DNA of 64,000 nucleotides from Pseudomonas khavaziana (GTDB taxonomy: Bacteria > Pseudomonadota > Gammaproteobacteria > Pseudomonadales > Pseudomonadaceae). Both the position numbers and the translations under genes were made by a program. Position 1 is the first letter of the stretch; each line of letters starts with the position of its first letter. The DNA lies in assembly GCF_019145205.1 (NCBI RefSeq), contig NZ_JAHSTT010000010.1:1-64000 (forward strand), in the 5' to 3' direction. The notes under the pieces were generated by a model. It ran no database searches. It was not told the DNA's origin and was given only the letters and a program-made list of their open reading frames with translations. Shown piece by piece: positions 17,424 through 25,476 of this stretch.

Positions 17424-18449
17424 ATGTCTTTGCTTTCTAATTCACTGCGGTTAGGTGTAATCGGCACAGGCGCCATCGGCCGTGACCATATACGTCGTTG
17501 CAGCCAGACCCTGCTCAACAGCCAGGTGGTGGCGGTCACCGACATCAACCTTGAGCAGGCCGCCAAGGTGGTCGCGGACTTGAAGCTGGACGCAGAGGTG
17601 TACCCGGACGGCCATGCACTGATCAGCTCGCCGCAGGTCGAAGCGGTACTGGTGACGTCCTGGGGCCCAAGCCACGAAGACTTCGTACTGGCCGCCATCG
17701 CCGCCGGCAAACCGGTGTTCTGTGAAAAGCCCCTGGCGGTCACTGCCGAAGGCTGTCGCAAGATCGTCGAAGCCGAAGTCGCCCATGGCAAACGCCTGGT
17801 GCAAGTGGGGTTCATGCGTCCGTATGACGAAGGCTATCGTGCCTTGAAAGCGGTGATCGACAGCGGCCAGATCGGCGAGCCGCTGATGCTGCACTGCGCG
17901 CACCGTAACCCCACGGTGGGCGAGAACTACAACACCGGCATGGCGATCACCGACACCCTGATTCATGAGCTGGATGTGTTGCGCTGGCTGCTCGACGACG
18001 ACTACGTTTCCGTGCAGGTAGTGTTCCCGCGCAAGACCAGCAAGGCCATGGCCCACCTGCGCGACCCGCAGATCGTACTGCTGGAAACCGCCAAGGGCAC
18101 GCGTATCGACGTGGAAGTGTTTGTGAACTGCCAATATGGCTACGACATCCAGTGCGAAGTGGTGGGGGAGACCGGTATCGCCAAGCTGCCGGAGCCGTCC
18201 CAGGTGCAACTGCGCAGTGGTGCGAAGCTGTCCAACGCGATCCTGATGGACTGGAAGGACCGCTTTATCGGCGCCTATGACGTGGAGTTGCAGGCGTTCA
18301 TAGACAGCGTGCGCGCTGGAAAGCTAGGTGGGCCGTCGGCCTGGGATGGGTATGCGGCGGCGGTGGCGGCGGATGCCTGCATTGAAGCCCAGGGCAGCGG
18401 GCAGATTGTGAAAGTCAGCTTGCCGGATCGCCCACACTTCTACAGCTGA
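17424..18449 (+). CDS. iolG: Inositol 2-dehydrogenase (Gfo/Idh/MocA)
   Basis: A 341-residue NAD-dependent dehydrogenase that oxidises myo-inositol to 2-keto-myo-inositol. The Rossmann fingerprint is GVIGTGAIGRDHIRR; the Gfo/Idh hallmark EKPLAVTAEGC follows at about residue 97; and the substrate-side motif TLIHELDVLRWLL is typical of IolG. The ATG follows AAGAGGAG. Placed after iolD in the usual Pseudomonas order. Confidence 0.92.
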   Translation: MSLLSNSLRLGVIGTGAIGRDHIRRCSQTLLNSQVVAVTDINLEQAAKVVADLKLDAEVYPDGHALISSPQVEAVLVTSWGPSHEDFVLAAIAAGKPVFCEKPLAVTAEGCRKIVEAEVAHGKRLVQVGFMRPYDEGYRALKAVIDSGQIGEPLMLHCAHRNPTVGENYNTGMAITDTLIHELDVLRWLLDDDYVSVQVVFPRKTSKAMAHLRDPQIVLLETAKGTRIDVEVFVNCQYGYDIQCEVVGETGIAKLPEPSQVQLRSGAKLSNAILMDWKDRFIGAYDVELQAFIDSVRAGKLGGPSAWDGYAAAVAADACIEAQGSGQIVKVSLPDRPHFYS

Positions 18450-18478
18450 TCCCAATCTCACAGGTGGAACCTGGTCAA

Positions 18479-18567
18479 TGTGGGAGGGGGCTTGCTCCCG
18501 ATAGCGGTGGGTCAGTCACCCAGTATGTATCTGATCTACCGCTATCGGGAGCAAGCCCCCTCCCACA
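18479..18567. repeat. REPIN after iolG
   Basis: Inverted GGGAGGGGGCTTGCTCCC pair with near-perfect arms of about 30 bp (GATAGCGGT / ACCGCTATC included) and a centre of about 30 bp. It fills most of the 155-bp space between iolG and the next dehydrogenase gene. Confidence 0.9.
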
Positions 18568-18604
18568 TTTGGATTGGTTTTCACTTCAAGTCAGGAGTGT
18601 ATGC

Positions 18605-19633
18605 ATGCGAATTGGACTAGTCGGCTACGGCCACGGAGGGCGCTTCTTTCATGCGCCGCTGATTGCAACGTTGCAAGGCGCGACGTTTGTAGGCGTCGTC
18701 ACACGCTCAGCCGAACGCCGCCAGCAATTAAGTACCGACCTTCCAGGCGTGAAGGCCTTCGACTCCATCGGCCAGATCGTCGAGGCCGGCGTCGACGCCC
18801 TGGTCATCTCCACCACCCTTAAAGGCCGCCCTGCACTGGTCCTGGAAGCCATCGAACACGGCGTAACCGTGGTCAGCGATAAACCCTTTGCCGCCAACGC
18901 CGAACAAGCCCAAGCCTTGATCACCGCCGCCGAGCGCCAGGGCTCGCTGCTCAGCGTCTACCAGAACCGGCGCTGGGACTCGGATTACCTGACCCTGCGC
19001 AAACTTATCGACGCCGGCGCCCTGGGCAGCATCACCCGGTTTGAATCCCGCGTGGAGCGCTACAGCCCGGATGCTGTGGGCAATGCCAGTGGCGGCGGAT
19101 GGCTGCGTGACCTGGGCAGCCATCTGGTGGACCAGGCGCTGCAACTGTTCGGCCCGGTGGATCGAGTGTTCGCCCAACTGCACTACACCCCTGAACACCC
19201 CAGCGTGGATTACGGTTTTTTTGTTTCCCTGACCCACGCCAGCGGTGTGATTTCACACCTATGGGGCAACGCCTTGCAGAACAGCCAGGCACCACGCTTT
19301 CGGGTCAGTGGCAGCTTGGGTTGCTACACCGTCGAAGGCTTGGACGGCCAGGAAGACGCGTTGATGGCCGGTAAATCGCCGAAGACCGAAGGCGAGCATT
19401 GGGGGGCCGAGGAACATCGACGCTGGGGCTGGTTCGAACAGGGGCCGGAACGTGAGCGGGTGCCGTCGGAGAAGGGCTGCTGGACCCAGTTCTATCGGCA
19501 GTTGCAAGCGGCCGTGCAGGACCAGGGGCCGCTGCCGGTAAGCGCCTATGATGCGCTGGAAACCACCCGTATATTGGACGCCGCGCGCCTGAGTGCCGAG
19601 CGCCAGCAGGTGGTTTCGACAAAAATAGAATAA
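18605..19633 (+). CDS. Gfo/Idh/MocA dehydrogenase, scyllo-inositol-dehydrogenase-like
   Basis: A 342-residue NAD(P)-dependent oxidoreductase. Rossmann motif GLVGYGHGGRFFHAP; hallmark SDKPFAANAEQA; then VYQNRRWDSDYLT and WLRDLGSHLVDQAL, which characterise the YdgJ/IolW branch acting on scyllo-inositol. The start is the ATG behind CAGGAG. Its place between iolG and the inositol importer supports a role with another inositol stereoisomer. Substrate is inferred, not proven; the branch also includes other polyol dehydrogenases. Confidence 0.8.
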   Translation: MRIGLVGYGHGGRFFHAPLIATLQGATFVGVVTRSAERRQQLSTDLPGVKAFDSIGQIVEAGVDALVISTTLKGRPALVLEAIEHGVTVVSDKPFAANAEQAQALITAAERQGSLLSVYQNRRWDSDYLTLRKLIDAGALGSITRFESRVERYSPDAVGNASGGGWLRDLGSHLVDQALQLFGPVDRVFAQLHYTPEHPSVDYGFFVSLTHASGVISHLWGNALQNSQAPRFRVSGSLGCYTVEGLDGQEDALMAGKSPKTEGEHWGAEEHRRWGWFEQGPERERVPSEKGCWTQFYRQLQAAVQDQGPLPVSAYDALETTRILDAARLSAERQQVVSTKIE

Positions 19634-19653
19634 AATTCTAAAACAGGTTGATA

Positions 19654-19669
19654 TGGAAATTATTTTCCA
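19654..19669. promoter_or_regulatory. IolR-type operator before the importer genes
   Basis: TGGAAATTATTTTCCA is a perfect 16-bp palindrome of the GGAA-N6-TTCC type, in the AT-rich spacer 20 bp after the dehydrogenase stop. It matches the operator before iolC in length and design, so the ABC importer probably forms a second IolR-controlled transcription unit. Confidence 0.68.
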
Positions 19670-19761
19670 ATAAAGTCTTTTCCAGGTTGCATAAAGTCCG
19701 TCCCGCACACATTTGGGGCGACTCAACAAAAACAAGATCAAAAACAACCAGGTACCGTCAG

Positions 19762-19938
19762 ATGAAAATCGTCAACGCTGTACTGCGAGTTTTACGCCCC
19801 GCCCAAACGCCTCGCGGCCTGCCCCGCGCCCGGCCGTTCTACTTCTCCTTCCTCAATGTGCTGTGCGTCGAAAACCAGGGCGCGCTGCTCTGCTGCATTC
19901 CGGGCGCGCCGGTGGTGCGAGTGCCGGCCGAGGCCTGA
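19762..19938 (+). CDS. Candidate 58-residue leader/small protein
   Basis: An ATG (MKIVNAVLRVLRPAQTPRG) opens a 58-codon frame 92 bp after the operator and 49 bp before the binding-protein gene. The N-terminus is basic-amphipathic; the C-terminus has VLCVENQGALLCCIPG, with three cysteines. Only a weak purine run precedes the ATG. It could be a translated leader influencing the importer mRNA, a small protein or chance. No family is recognised. Confidence 0.35.
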   Translation: MKIVNAVLRVLRPAQTPRGLPRARPFYFSFLNVLCVENQGALLCCIPGAPVVRVPAEA

Positions 19939-19987
19939 TCAACGCAACGTCCAAAAAAACCAACAAAAAAGTGGAGACAGACCGTTC

Positions 19988-20923
19988 ATGAAGACCCCGA
20001 TCCGTTTTACCGCGCTGGCCCTGTCCATGCTGCTGGCCAGTGGTGTTGCCGGCGCCGCCGATCTCAAGGTGGGCGTCACGATGTCCGCGTTCGATGACAC
20101 CTTCCTTACCTACCTGCGCGAAGACATGGACAAGCAAGCCAAGTCCTACCCCAAGGGCGATGGTGTACAACTGCAGTTTGAAGATGCCCGTGCCGATGTG
20201 GTCAAGCAACTGAGCCAGGTCGAGAACTTCATCAGCCAGAAAGTCGACGCCATTATCGTCAACCCGGTCGATACCGCCTCGACCAAGAACATCATCAATG
20301 CCGCGACCAAGGCGGGCATTCCGCTGGTGTTCGTCAACCGCCGGCCCGACCAGAAAGACCTGCCCAAGGACGTGGTGGCGGTGACGTCCGATGACGTTGA
20401 GGCCGGTCGCCTGCAAATGCAGTACATCGCCGAGAAACTCGGTGGCAAGGGCAAGATCGTGATCCTGCTCGGCGACCTGGCGAACAACTCCACCACCAAC
20501 CGCACCAAGGGTGTGAAGGAAGTACTCGCCAAGTACCCGGACATCAAGATCGAACAGGAACAGACCGGTATCTGGCTGCGGGACAAGGGCATGACCCTGG
20601 TCAACGACTGGCTGACCCAGGGCCGCGAGTTCAATGCAGTGCTGGCCAACAACGATGAGATGGCCATTGGCGCATCCATGGCGCTGAGATCGGCCGGCAA
20701 GGAAAAGGGCAGCGTGCTGATCGCGGGTGTCGACGGTACGCCGGACGGCTTGAATGCAATCACCAAGGGCGACATGGCCGCTTCCGCGTTCCAGGACGCC
20801 AAGGGTCAGGCCGTGGGTTCGGTGGAGGCGGCGCGCAAGATGGCCAGGAACGAGCCGGTCGAGCAGAACGTGATCATTCCGTTCCAGCTGATTACTCCGG
20901 ACAACGTCGCCCAGTTCAAGTAG
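19988..20923 (+). CDS. Periplasmic sugar (inositol) ABC binding protein
   Basis: A 311-residue type-1 periplasmic binding protein. Signal peptide residues 1-23 end in GVAGAA. Mature features are the start LKVGVTMSAFDDTFLTYL, the hinge motif IIVNPVDTAS and the late IAGVDGTPDGLNAI, all of the ribose/inositol-binding class. The start follows GTGGAG. It heads an SBP-ATPase-permease set directly behind the iol enzymes, so myo-inositol is the expected ligand. A strong hairpin 25 bp after its stop probably protects its mRNA. Confidence 0.87.
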   Translation: MKTPIRFTALALSMLLASGVAGAADLKVGVTMSAFDDTFLTYLREDMDKQAKSYPKGDGVQLQFEDARADVVKQLSQVENFISQKVDAIIVNPVDTASTKNIINAATKAGIPLVFVNRRPDQKDLPKDVVAVTSDDVEAGRLQMQYIAEKLGGKGKIVILLGDLANNSTTNRTKGVKEVLAKYPDIKIEQEQTGIWLRDKGMTLVNDWLTQGREFNAVLANNDEMAIGASMALRSAGKEKGSVLIAGVDGTPDGLNAITKGDMAASAFQDAKGQAVGSVEAARKMARNEPVEQNVIIPFQLITPDNVAQFK

Positions 20924-20947
20924 CCCTGACATCACAACAATGAACCG

Positions 20948-20971
20948 GCAGGGCGGTCGTGCCCGCCCTGC
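20948..20971 (+). promoter_or_regulatory. Intercistronic hairpin after the binding-protein gene
   Basis: GCAGGGCGG, six-base loop, CCGCCCTGC: a perfect 9-bp GC stem between the binding-protein stop and the ATPase start, without a T tract. Such structures commonly stabilise the upstream mRNA so that binding protein exceeds membrane components. Confidence 0.6.
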
Positions 20972-20988
20972 TGATGGAGTACCGCCTT

Positions 20989-22542
20989 ATGCTCGCTCAT
21001 GCCGCTGTTTCGCAGCCTCCCGGTATCCAGCCGTTGCCGCTGGACGAACCCTACCTGTTGGAAATCGTCAACATCAGCAAAGGCTTTCCCGGCGTCGTGG
21101 CCCTGGCCGACGTACAACTGCGTGTGCGTCCTGGCACGGTGCTGGCGCTGATGGGCGAGAATGGCGCGGGCAAGTCGACCTTGATGAAAATCATCGCCGG
21201 TATCTATCAGCCCGACGCTGGGGAAATCCGCCTGCGCGGCAAGCCCATCGTGTTTGAAACACCGCTGGCGGCACAGAAGGCCGGGATCGCGATGATCCAC
21301 CAGGAACTCAACCTGATGCCGCACATGAGCATCGCCGAGAACATCTGGATCGGCCGCGAGCAGCTCAACAGCCTGCACATGGTCAACCACCGCGAAATGC
21401 ACCGCTGCACCGCCGAGTTGCTGGCGCGCCTGCGCATCAACCTCGACCCGGAAGAACAGGTCGGCAACTTGAGCATCGCCGAGCGGCAGATGGTCGAGAT
21501 TGCCAAGGCAGTGTCCTATGACTCCGACATCCTGATCATGGATGAGCCCACCTCGGCGATCACCGACAAAGAGGTGGCCCACCTGTTTTCGATCATTGCC
21601 GACCTCAAGTCCCAGGGCAAAGGCATCGTCTATATCACGCACAAGATGAACGAAGTGTTCGCCATCGCCGATGAAGTGGCGGTGTTTCGCGACGGCCAGT
21701 ACATCGGCTTGCAACGTGCCGACAGCATGAACAGCGACAGCCTGATCTCAATGATGGTAGGGCGTGAGTTGAGCCAGTTGTTCCCGGTGCGCGAGACGCC
21801 CATTGGTGAGCTGCTGCTGTCGGTGCGCGACCTGAGCCTGGACGGCGTGTTCAAGGATGTATCGTTCGACCTGCACGCCGGGGAAATCCTCGGCATCGCC
21901 GGGCTGATGGGCTCCGGACGCACCAATGTGGCAGAAACCATTTTTGGCATCACCCCAAGCACCAGTGGGCAAATCACCCTTGACGGCCAGGCGGTGCGTA
22001 TTACCGACCCGCACATGGCCATCGAGAAAGGCTTTGCGCTGTTGACCGAGGACCGCAAGCTCAGTGGCCTGTTCCCGTGCCTGTCGGTACTGGAGAACAT
22101 GGAAATGGCGGTGTTGCCGCACTATTCGGGCAACGGCTTCATCCAGCAGAAAGCCCTGCGTGTGTTGTGTGAAGACATGTGCAAGAAGCTGCGGGTGAAA
22201 ACCCCGTCCCTGGAGCAATGCATCGACACCTTGTCCGGCGGCAACCAGCAAAAGGCCTTGCTGGCGCGCTGGCTGATGACCAACCCACGTCTGCTGATCC
22301 TCGATGAGCCGACCCGCGGCATCGATGTGGGCGCCAAGGCCGAGATCTATCGCTTGATCGCTTTCCTCGCCAGCGAAGGTATGGCGGTGATCATGATTTC
22401 CTCCGAACTGCCCGAAGTACTCGGCATGAGTGACCGGGTGATGGTGATGCACGAAGGCGAGCTGATGGGCACCCTGGATCGCGCTGAGGCCACCCAGGAA
22501 AAAGTCATGCAGCTGGCTTCCGGTATGACCGCGGTCCACTGA
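20989..22542 (+). CDS. Sugar ABC transporter ATPase (two cassettes)
   Basis: A 517-residue cytoplasmic ATPase of the RbsA/MglA class with two cassettes. Cassette 1: Walker A GENGAGKST, signature LSIAERQMVEIAKA, Walker B ILIMDEPTS. Cassette 2: the degenerate GLMGSGRTN Walker A, signature LSGGNQQKALLARWL, Walker B LLILDEPTRGID. I prefer the ATG at this position (TGGAG 9 bp upstream) to one 10 codons earlier, which lies within the hairpin. It energises uptake with the neighbouring permease. Confidence 0.9.
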   Translation: MLAHAAVSQPPGIQPLPLDEPYLLEIVNISKGFPGVVALADVQLRVRPGTVLALMGENGAGKSTLMKIIAGIYQPDAGEIRLRGKPIVFETPLAAQKAGIAMIHQELNLMPHMSIAENIWIGREQLNSLHMVNHREMHRCTAELLARLRINLDPEEQVGNLSIAERQMVEIAKAVSYDSDILIMDEPTSAITDKEVAHLFSIIADLKSQGKGIVYITHKMNEVFAIADEVAVFRDGQYIGLQRADSMNSDSLISMMVGRELSQLFPVRETPIGELLLSVRDLSLDGVFKDVSFDLHAGEILGIAGLMGSGRTNVAETIFGITPSTSGQITLDGQAVRITDPHMAIEKGFALLTEDRKLSGLFPCLSVLENMEMAVLPHYSGNGFIQQKALRVLCEDMCKKLRVKTPSLEQCIDTLSGGNQQKALLARWLMTNPRLLILDEPTRGIDVGAKAEIYRLIAFLASEGMAVIMISSELPEVLGMSDRVMVMHEGELMGTLDRAEATQEKVMQLASGMTAVH

Positions 22543-22568
22543 TCTACAGAATAAGAAGGTGATGGGTT

Positions 22569-23591
22569 ATGAACGCAATAACAGACAACAAGCCGGCGAC
22601 GGCACCGGTCAAGAACCGTCGACGCATGCCTACCGAGCTGAGCATCTTCCTGGTGCTGATCGGCATCGGCCTGGTGTTTGAACTGTTTGGCTGGATCGTG
22701 CGCGACCAGAGCTTCTTGATGAACTCCCAGCGCCTGGTGCTGATGATCCTGCAAGTGTCGATCATCGGCCTGCTGGCCATCGGTGTGACCCAGGTGATCA
22801 TCACCACGGGGATCGACCTGTCTTCCGGCTCGGTACTGGCCTTGTCAGCAATGATCGCCGCGAGCCTGGCGCAGACCTCCGATTTTTCCCGGGCGGTGTT
22901 TCCGTCCCTCACCGATTTGCCGGTGTGGATCCCGGTGGCGATGGGCTTGGGCGTGGGGCTGCTGGCCGGGGCAATCAACGGCAGCATCATCGCGGTTACC
23001 GGCATCCCGCCGTTTATCGCAACCCTGGGCATGATGGTCTCGGCCCGTGGCCTGGCGCGTTATTACACCGAAGGCCAGCCGGTGAGCATGCTCTCGGATT
23101 CCTACACTGCTATCGGCCATGGCGCGATGCCGGTGATTATCTTCCTGGTGGTGGCAGTGATCTTCCATATCGCCCTGCGCTACACCAAGTACGGCAAGTA
23201 CACCTACGCCATCGGCGGCAACATGCAGGCGGCACGCACCTCAGGGATCAACGTCAAGCGCCACTTGATCATCGTCTACAGCATCGCGGGCCTGCTGGCG
23301 GGCCTGGCCGGCGTGGTGGCTTCGGCACGTGCGGCTACCGGCCAGGCGGGCATGGGCATGTCCTATGAGCTGGATGCGATCGCCGCAGCGGTGATCGGCG
23401 GCACCAGCCTGGCGGGCGGGGTCGGGCGCATCACCGGCACCGTGATCGGCGCGCTGATCCTCGGCGTGATGGCCAGTGGATTTACCTTCGTCGGCGTGGA
23501 TGCGTATATCCAGGACATCATCAAGGGCCTGATCATCGTGGTGGCGGTGGTGATCGACCAGTACCGCAACAAGCGCAAGCTCAAGCGCTGA
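22569..23591 (+). CDS. Sugar ABC transporter permease
   Basis: A 340-residue RbsC-type inner-membrane permease with about eight to ten helices. Signature stretches are TQVIITTGIDLSSGSVLALSAM and IAAAVIGGTSLAGGVGRITGTVIGALILG, both diagnostic of the BPD_transp_2 family. It begins 26 bp after the ATPase stop behind AAGAAGGTGATGGG. It forms the homodimeric channel of the predicted inositol importer. Confidence 0.9.
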   Translation: MNAITDNKPATAPVKNRRRMPTELSIFLVLIGIGLVFELFGWIVRDQSFLMNSQRLVLMILQVSIIGLLAIGVTQVIITTGIDLSSGSVLALSAMIAASLAQTSDFSRAVFPSLTDLPVWIPVAMGLGVGLLAGAINGSIIAVTGIPPFIATLGMMVSARGLARYYTEGQPVSMLSDSYTAIGHGAMPVIIFLVVAVIFHIALRYTKYGKYTYAIGGNMQAARTSGINVKRHLIIVYSIAGLLAGLAGVVASARAATGQAGMGMSYELDAIAAAVIGGTSLAGGVGRITGTVIGALILGVMASGFTFVGVDAYIQDIIKGLIIVVAVVIDQYRNKRKLKR

Positions 23592-23619
23592 GTGAATCCA
23601 AGGGACGAATCAGATCAAA

Positions 23620-23709
23620 TGTGGGAGGGGGCTTGCTCCCGATAGCGCGGGTTCAGTCAATGCATATGCAAGCTGATACTCCGCTATCGGGAGCAAGCCC
23701 CCTCCCACA
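23620..23709. repeat. REPIN after the inositol importer
   Basis: Inverted GGGAGGGGGCTTGCTCCC pair with GATAGCG / CGCTATC inner arms. It closes the iol region. The remaining 305 bp to the next gene are AT-richer and hold only the presumed promoter of the DksA-like gene; nothing else was recognised there. Confidence 0.9.
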
Positions 23710-24014
23710 TTTAGTCCGGGAGCAGCCACTTTCAACCGTTTGTCTTCTATATAGCTCCACAAACTTGAATTTCTTGCTATAAACGCACTCCGATGACCGT
23801 TCGCCAAGCCCGTCCTGGTGCCTTTGGGGGTTAATTGGGAAAAAATGCCTGTCTTTTCAGTTGCTGCGCCCTCAAGTCGGCCTTAGACTGCCGCCCCTCG
23901 TAAATTGAGTGCCGGGTGGCGCTTGAAATGGACGGCGCCCTTCCGAGACCTGCAGAGGCCTGCCGGAACGCTCCCTTATTCGCCTTAATGCACGTATTTT
24001 TTATAGAGAAATCA

Positions 24015-24419
24015 ATGACAAAGGAAAAGTTGCTGGCCATGCCGGCGGATGACTACATGAATGCCGAACAGCACGCTTTTTTCGAGAAGTTGCTGCAAGA
24101 CATGAAAGTGGAACACCACGAGCGCATTGAACAGAACCGCATCGCCATTGAAAGCCTGGACACCCCGGCCGACCCGGCTGACGCCGCTTCCGTGGAAGAA
24201 GAGCGCACCTGGCTGGTAAATGCCATCGATCGCGACCAGCGCATGCTGCCGCAGCTTGAGCGCGCCTTGGAGCGTATCAAGGAAGATTCCTTTGGCTGGT
24301 GCGATGACAGCGGCGAGCCTATCGGCCTCAAGCGTCTGCTGATCAGCCCTACCACCAAGTACTGCATCGAAGCGCAAGAGCGCCACGAGCAGATCGACAA
24401 GCACCAGCGTCAAGCCTGA
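24015..24419 (+). CDS. DksA-family protein lacking the four-cysteine zinc site
   Basis: A 134-residue DksA/TraR-family protein. The coiled-coil tip keeps the functional DxxDxA motif (Asp53, Asp56, Ala58), needed to act in the RNA polymerase secondary channel with ppGpp. The zinc finger is degenerate: Cys96-x2-Ser99 and Cys117-x2-Ala120, so only two of four cysteines remain, much like P. aeruginosa DksA2, which works without zinc. The start is the ATG of MTKEKLLAMP; the ribosome site (AGAGAA) is weak. A role as zinc-independent stringent-response factor is inferred. Confidence 0.82.
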   Translation: MTKEKLLAMPADDYMNAEQHAFFEKLLQDMKVEHHERIEQNRIAIESLDTPADPADAASVEEERTWLVNAIDRDQRMLPQLERALERIKEDSFGWCDDSGEPIGLKRLLISPTTKYCIEAQERHEQIDKHQRQA

Positions 24420-24526
24420 CACGGGTGAGGGGGGCGCCTGCCAGTGAGCCGGCCGCCCCGCCTGCAACAGCATCGCGAGAGCATCCGGCCGCGTCCAGCG
24501 CGTAGATTGTTGCTGTTTATGCAATG

Positions 24527-24550
24527 AAGCTATTCCGAAGATAGCTTTTT
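24527..24550 (+). terminator. Rho-independent-like hairpin with T run
   Basis: AAGCTAT, loop TCCGAAG, ATAGCTT followed by TTT: a 7-bp stem running into five Ts, 108 bp after the DksA-like stop. It would end that transcript before the next promoter region. Confidence 0.5.
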
Positions 24551-24585
24551 CCAACTGGAATAAAACCGTAGCATGGCCAACATTG

Positions 24586-24597
24586 TTAGCAAGCTAA
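24586..24597. promoter_or_regulatory. SlyA/MarR-type palindrome
   Basis: TTAGCAAGCTAA, an exact match to the SlyA consensus palindrome, extends to GTTAGCAAGCTAAC (24585-24598). It lies 21 bp before the ATG of the next small gene and would overlap its transcription start or leader, fitting repression. No MarR-family gene lies nearby. Confidence 0.5.
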
Positions 24598-24618
24598 CTA
24601 ATGCTGCGGAGAAGCTCC

Positions 24619-24822
24619 ATGCAAAACAAAGTCGATGTGGCCGTGATGATCGGCAGTGGCGTACCTGAGACCTTGCGTGCTCTGGGCCAGAGAGCTTGCT
24701 GGGTGGTATTGCTCAATGGTGAGCAGCGCGGTACCGCCTTCGCCAGCCGCGATGAGGCCGAGGAGTGCAGGACTGCATGGCAAGCGCTGTTGCGCATGGA
24801 ACAGTCAGACAGCCTGCATTGA
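24619..24822 (+). CDS. 67-residue hypothetical protein
   Basis: A small soluble protein (MQNKVDVAVMIGSGVPETLRAL...) with GGAGAAG upstream of the ATG. The middle reads WVVLLNGEQRGTAFASRDEAEECRTAWQALL, suggesting a small beta-hairpin followed by a helix. It ends one base before the convergent DUF2789 gene. Its leader carries the TTAGCAAGCTAA palindrome, suggesting regulation by a MarR-type factor. No family recognised. Confidence 0.6.
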   Translation: MQNKVDVAVMIGSGVPETLRALGQRACWVVLLNGEQRGTAFASRDEAEECRTAWQALLRMEQSDSLH

Positions 24823-24823
24823 A

Positions 24824-25066
24824 TTATTCCTTGGGCGATTCGTGCAACAGTGCGTTGAGGTCGTCCACCGCAGGCGCCCATTCGGCATCTACATGCAATT
24901 GTTCCTTGAGGAAACTCGCCTGTTGTTCGCTCCAGAACGGCGCGTCGATGAGTTTGACATCATCCGGCAGGCGATGCTCGGCGGTAAAGCGCTCGATGGC
25001 TTCCTGGCTCGAGTCCAGGCCCAGTTGATCGAACAAGGTTTCGAGCGTGGGGGTGGTGGTGTCCAT
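24824..25066 (-). CDS. DUF2789 family protein
   Basis: An 80-residue soluble protein with the DUF2789 pattern: TPTLETLFDQLGL, then HRLPDDVKLIDAPFWSEQQASFLKEQL and a final acidic helix. The start is the ATG six bases behind GGAG; the frame is open 11 codons further upstream. The family is common in gamma-proteobacteria and has no known function. It is tail-to-tail with the 67-residue gene. Confidence 0.8.
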   Translation of the reverse strand: MDTTTPTLETLFDQLGLDSSQEAIERFTAEHRLPDDVKLIDAPFWSEQQASFLKEQLHVDAEWAPAVDDLNALLHESPKE

Positions 25067-25135
25067 GTCGTACTCCATGCAGTTCAGGTGTGTATGCATG
25101 GGAGGCTTGGGGCGCGGCAGAGTTCTATCAGATTG

Positions 25136-25366
25136 TCAGGAGGTGAGCGCCCCTGAATCCACGGCTGCCTTGAGCGCCTTGGCGGCATCCTTCGCGGCGC
25201 TGGCGGCGGCGTCCACGGTTTTGAACCAGCGGTCCTTCTCTACCTGATGCGTAGTGACGGTGGTCAAGGGTGGTTTGGCACGCATTACGATAACTGCTTG
25301 AAACTCTCCGTCTACTTCCCTGGCATCGCCATGGATAAAAAATTCGCCAATATCAAATTCCGTCAC
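25136..25366 (-). CDS. 76-residue hypothetical protein, GTG start
   Basis: A small protein read as MTEFDIGEFFIHGDAREVDG... The GTG start is chosen because AAGGGAAGG lies 6-8 bp upstream; the open frame extends to 25480 but that part overlaps the next gene upstream and looks non-coding. A short beta-rich N-terminus is followed by an Ala/Lys-rich helix (ASAAKDAAKALKAAV). Not assigned to a family. Confidence 0.5.
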   Translation of the reverse strand: MTEFDIGEFFIHGDAREVDGEFQAVIVMRAKPPLTTVTTHQVEKDRWFKTVDAAASAAKDAAKALKAAVDSGALTS

Positions 25367-25476
25367 GTATAGCCTTCCCTTCAAGGTAACTGCACTGATG
25401 AAACCTGACCCGCAGGGGGCAAACTTCAATGGACGGGCCAGTATGGCAGTTGTTGAAGGGCGACGGCGCGGTAAAG

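Noticed and set aside
24542..24563. IolR-type operator near TTCCAACTGGAA upstream of 24619
   Set aside because: The arms are in the reverse order with 4-bp spacing, so it is not GGAA-N6-TTCC; it is just a chance palindrome.
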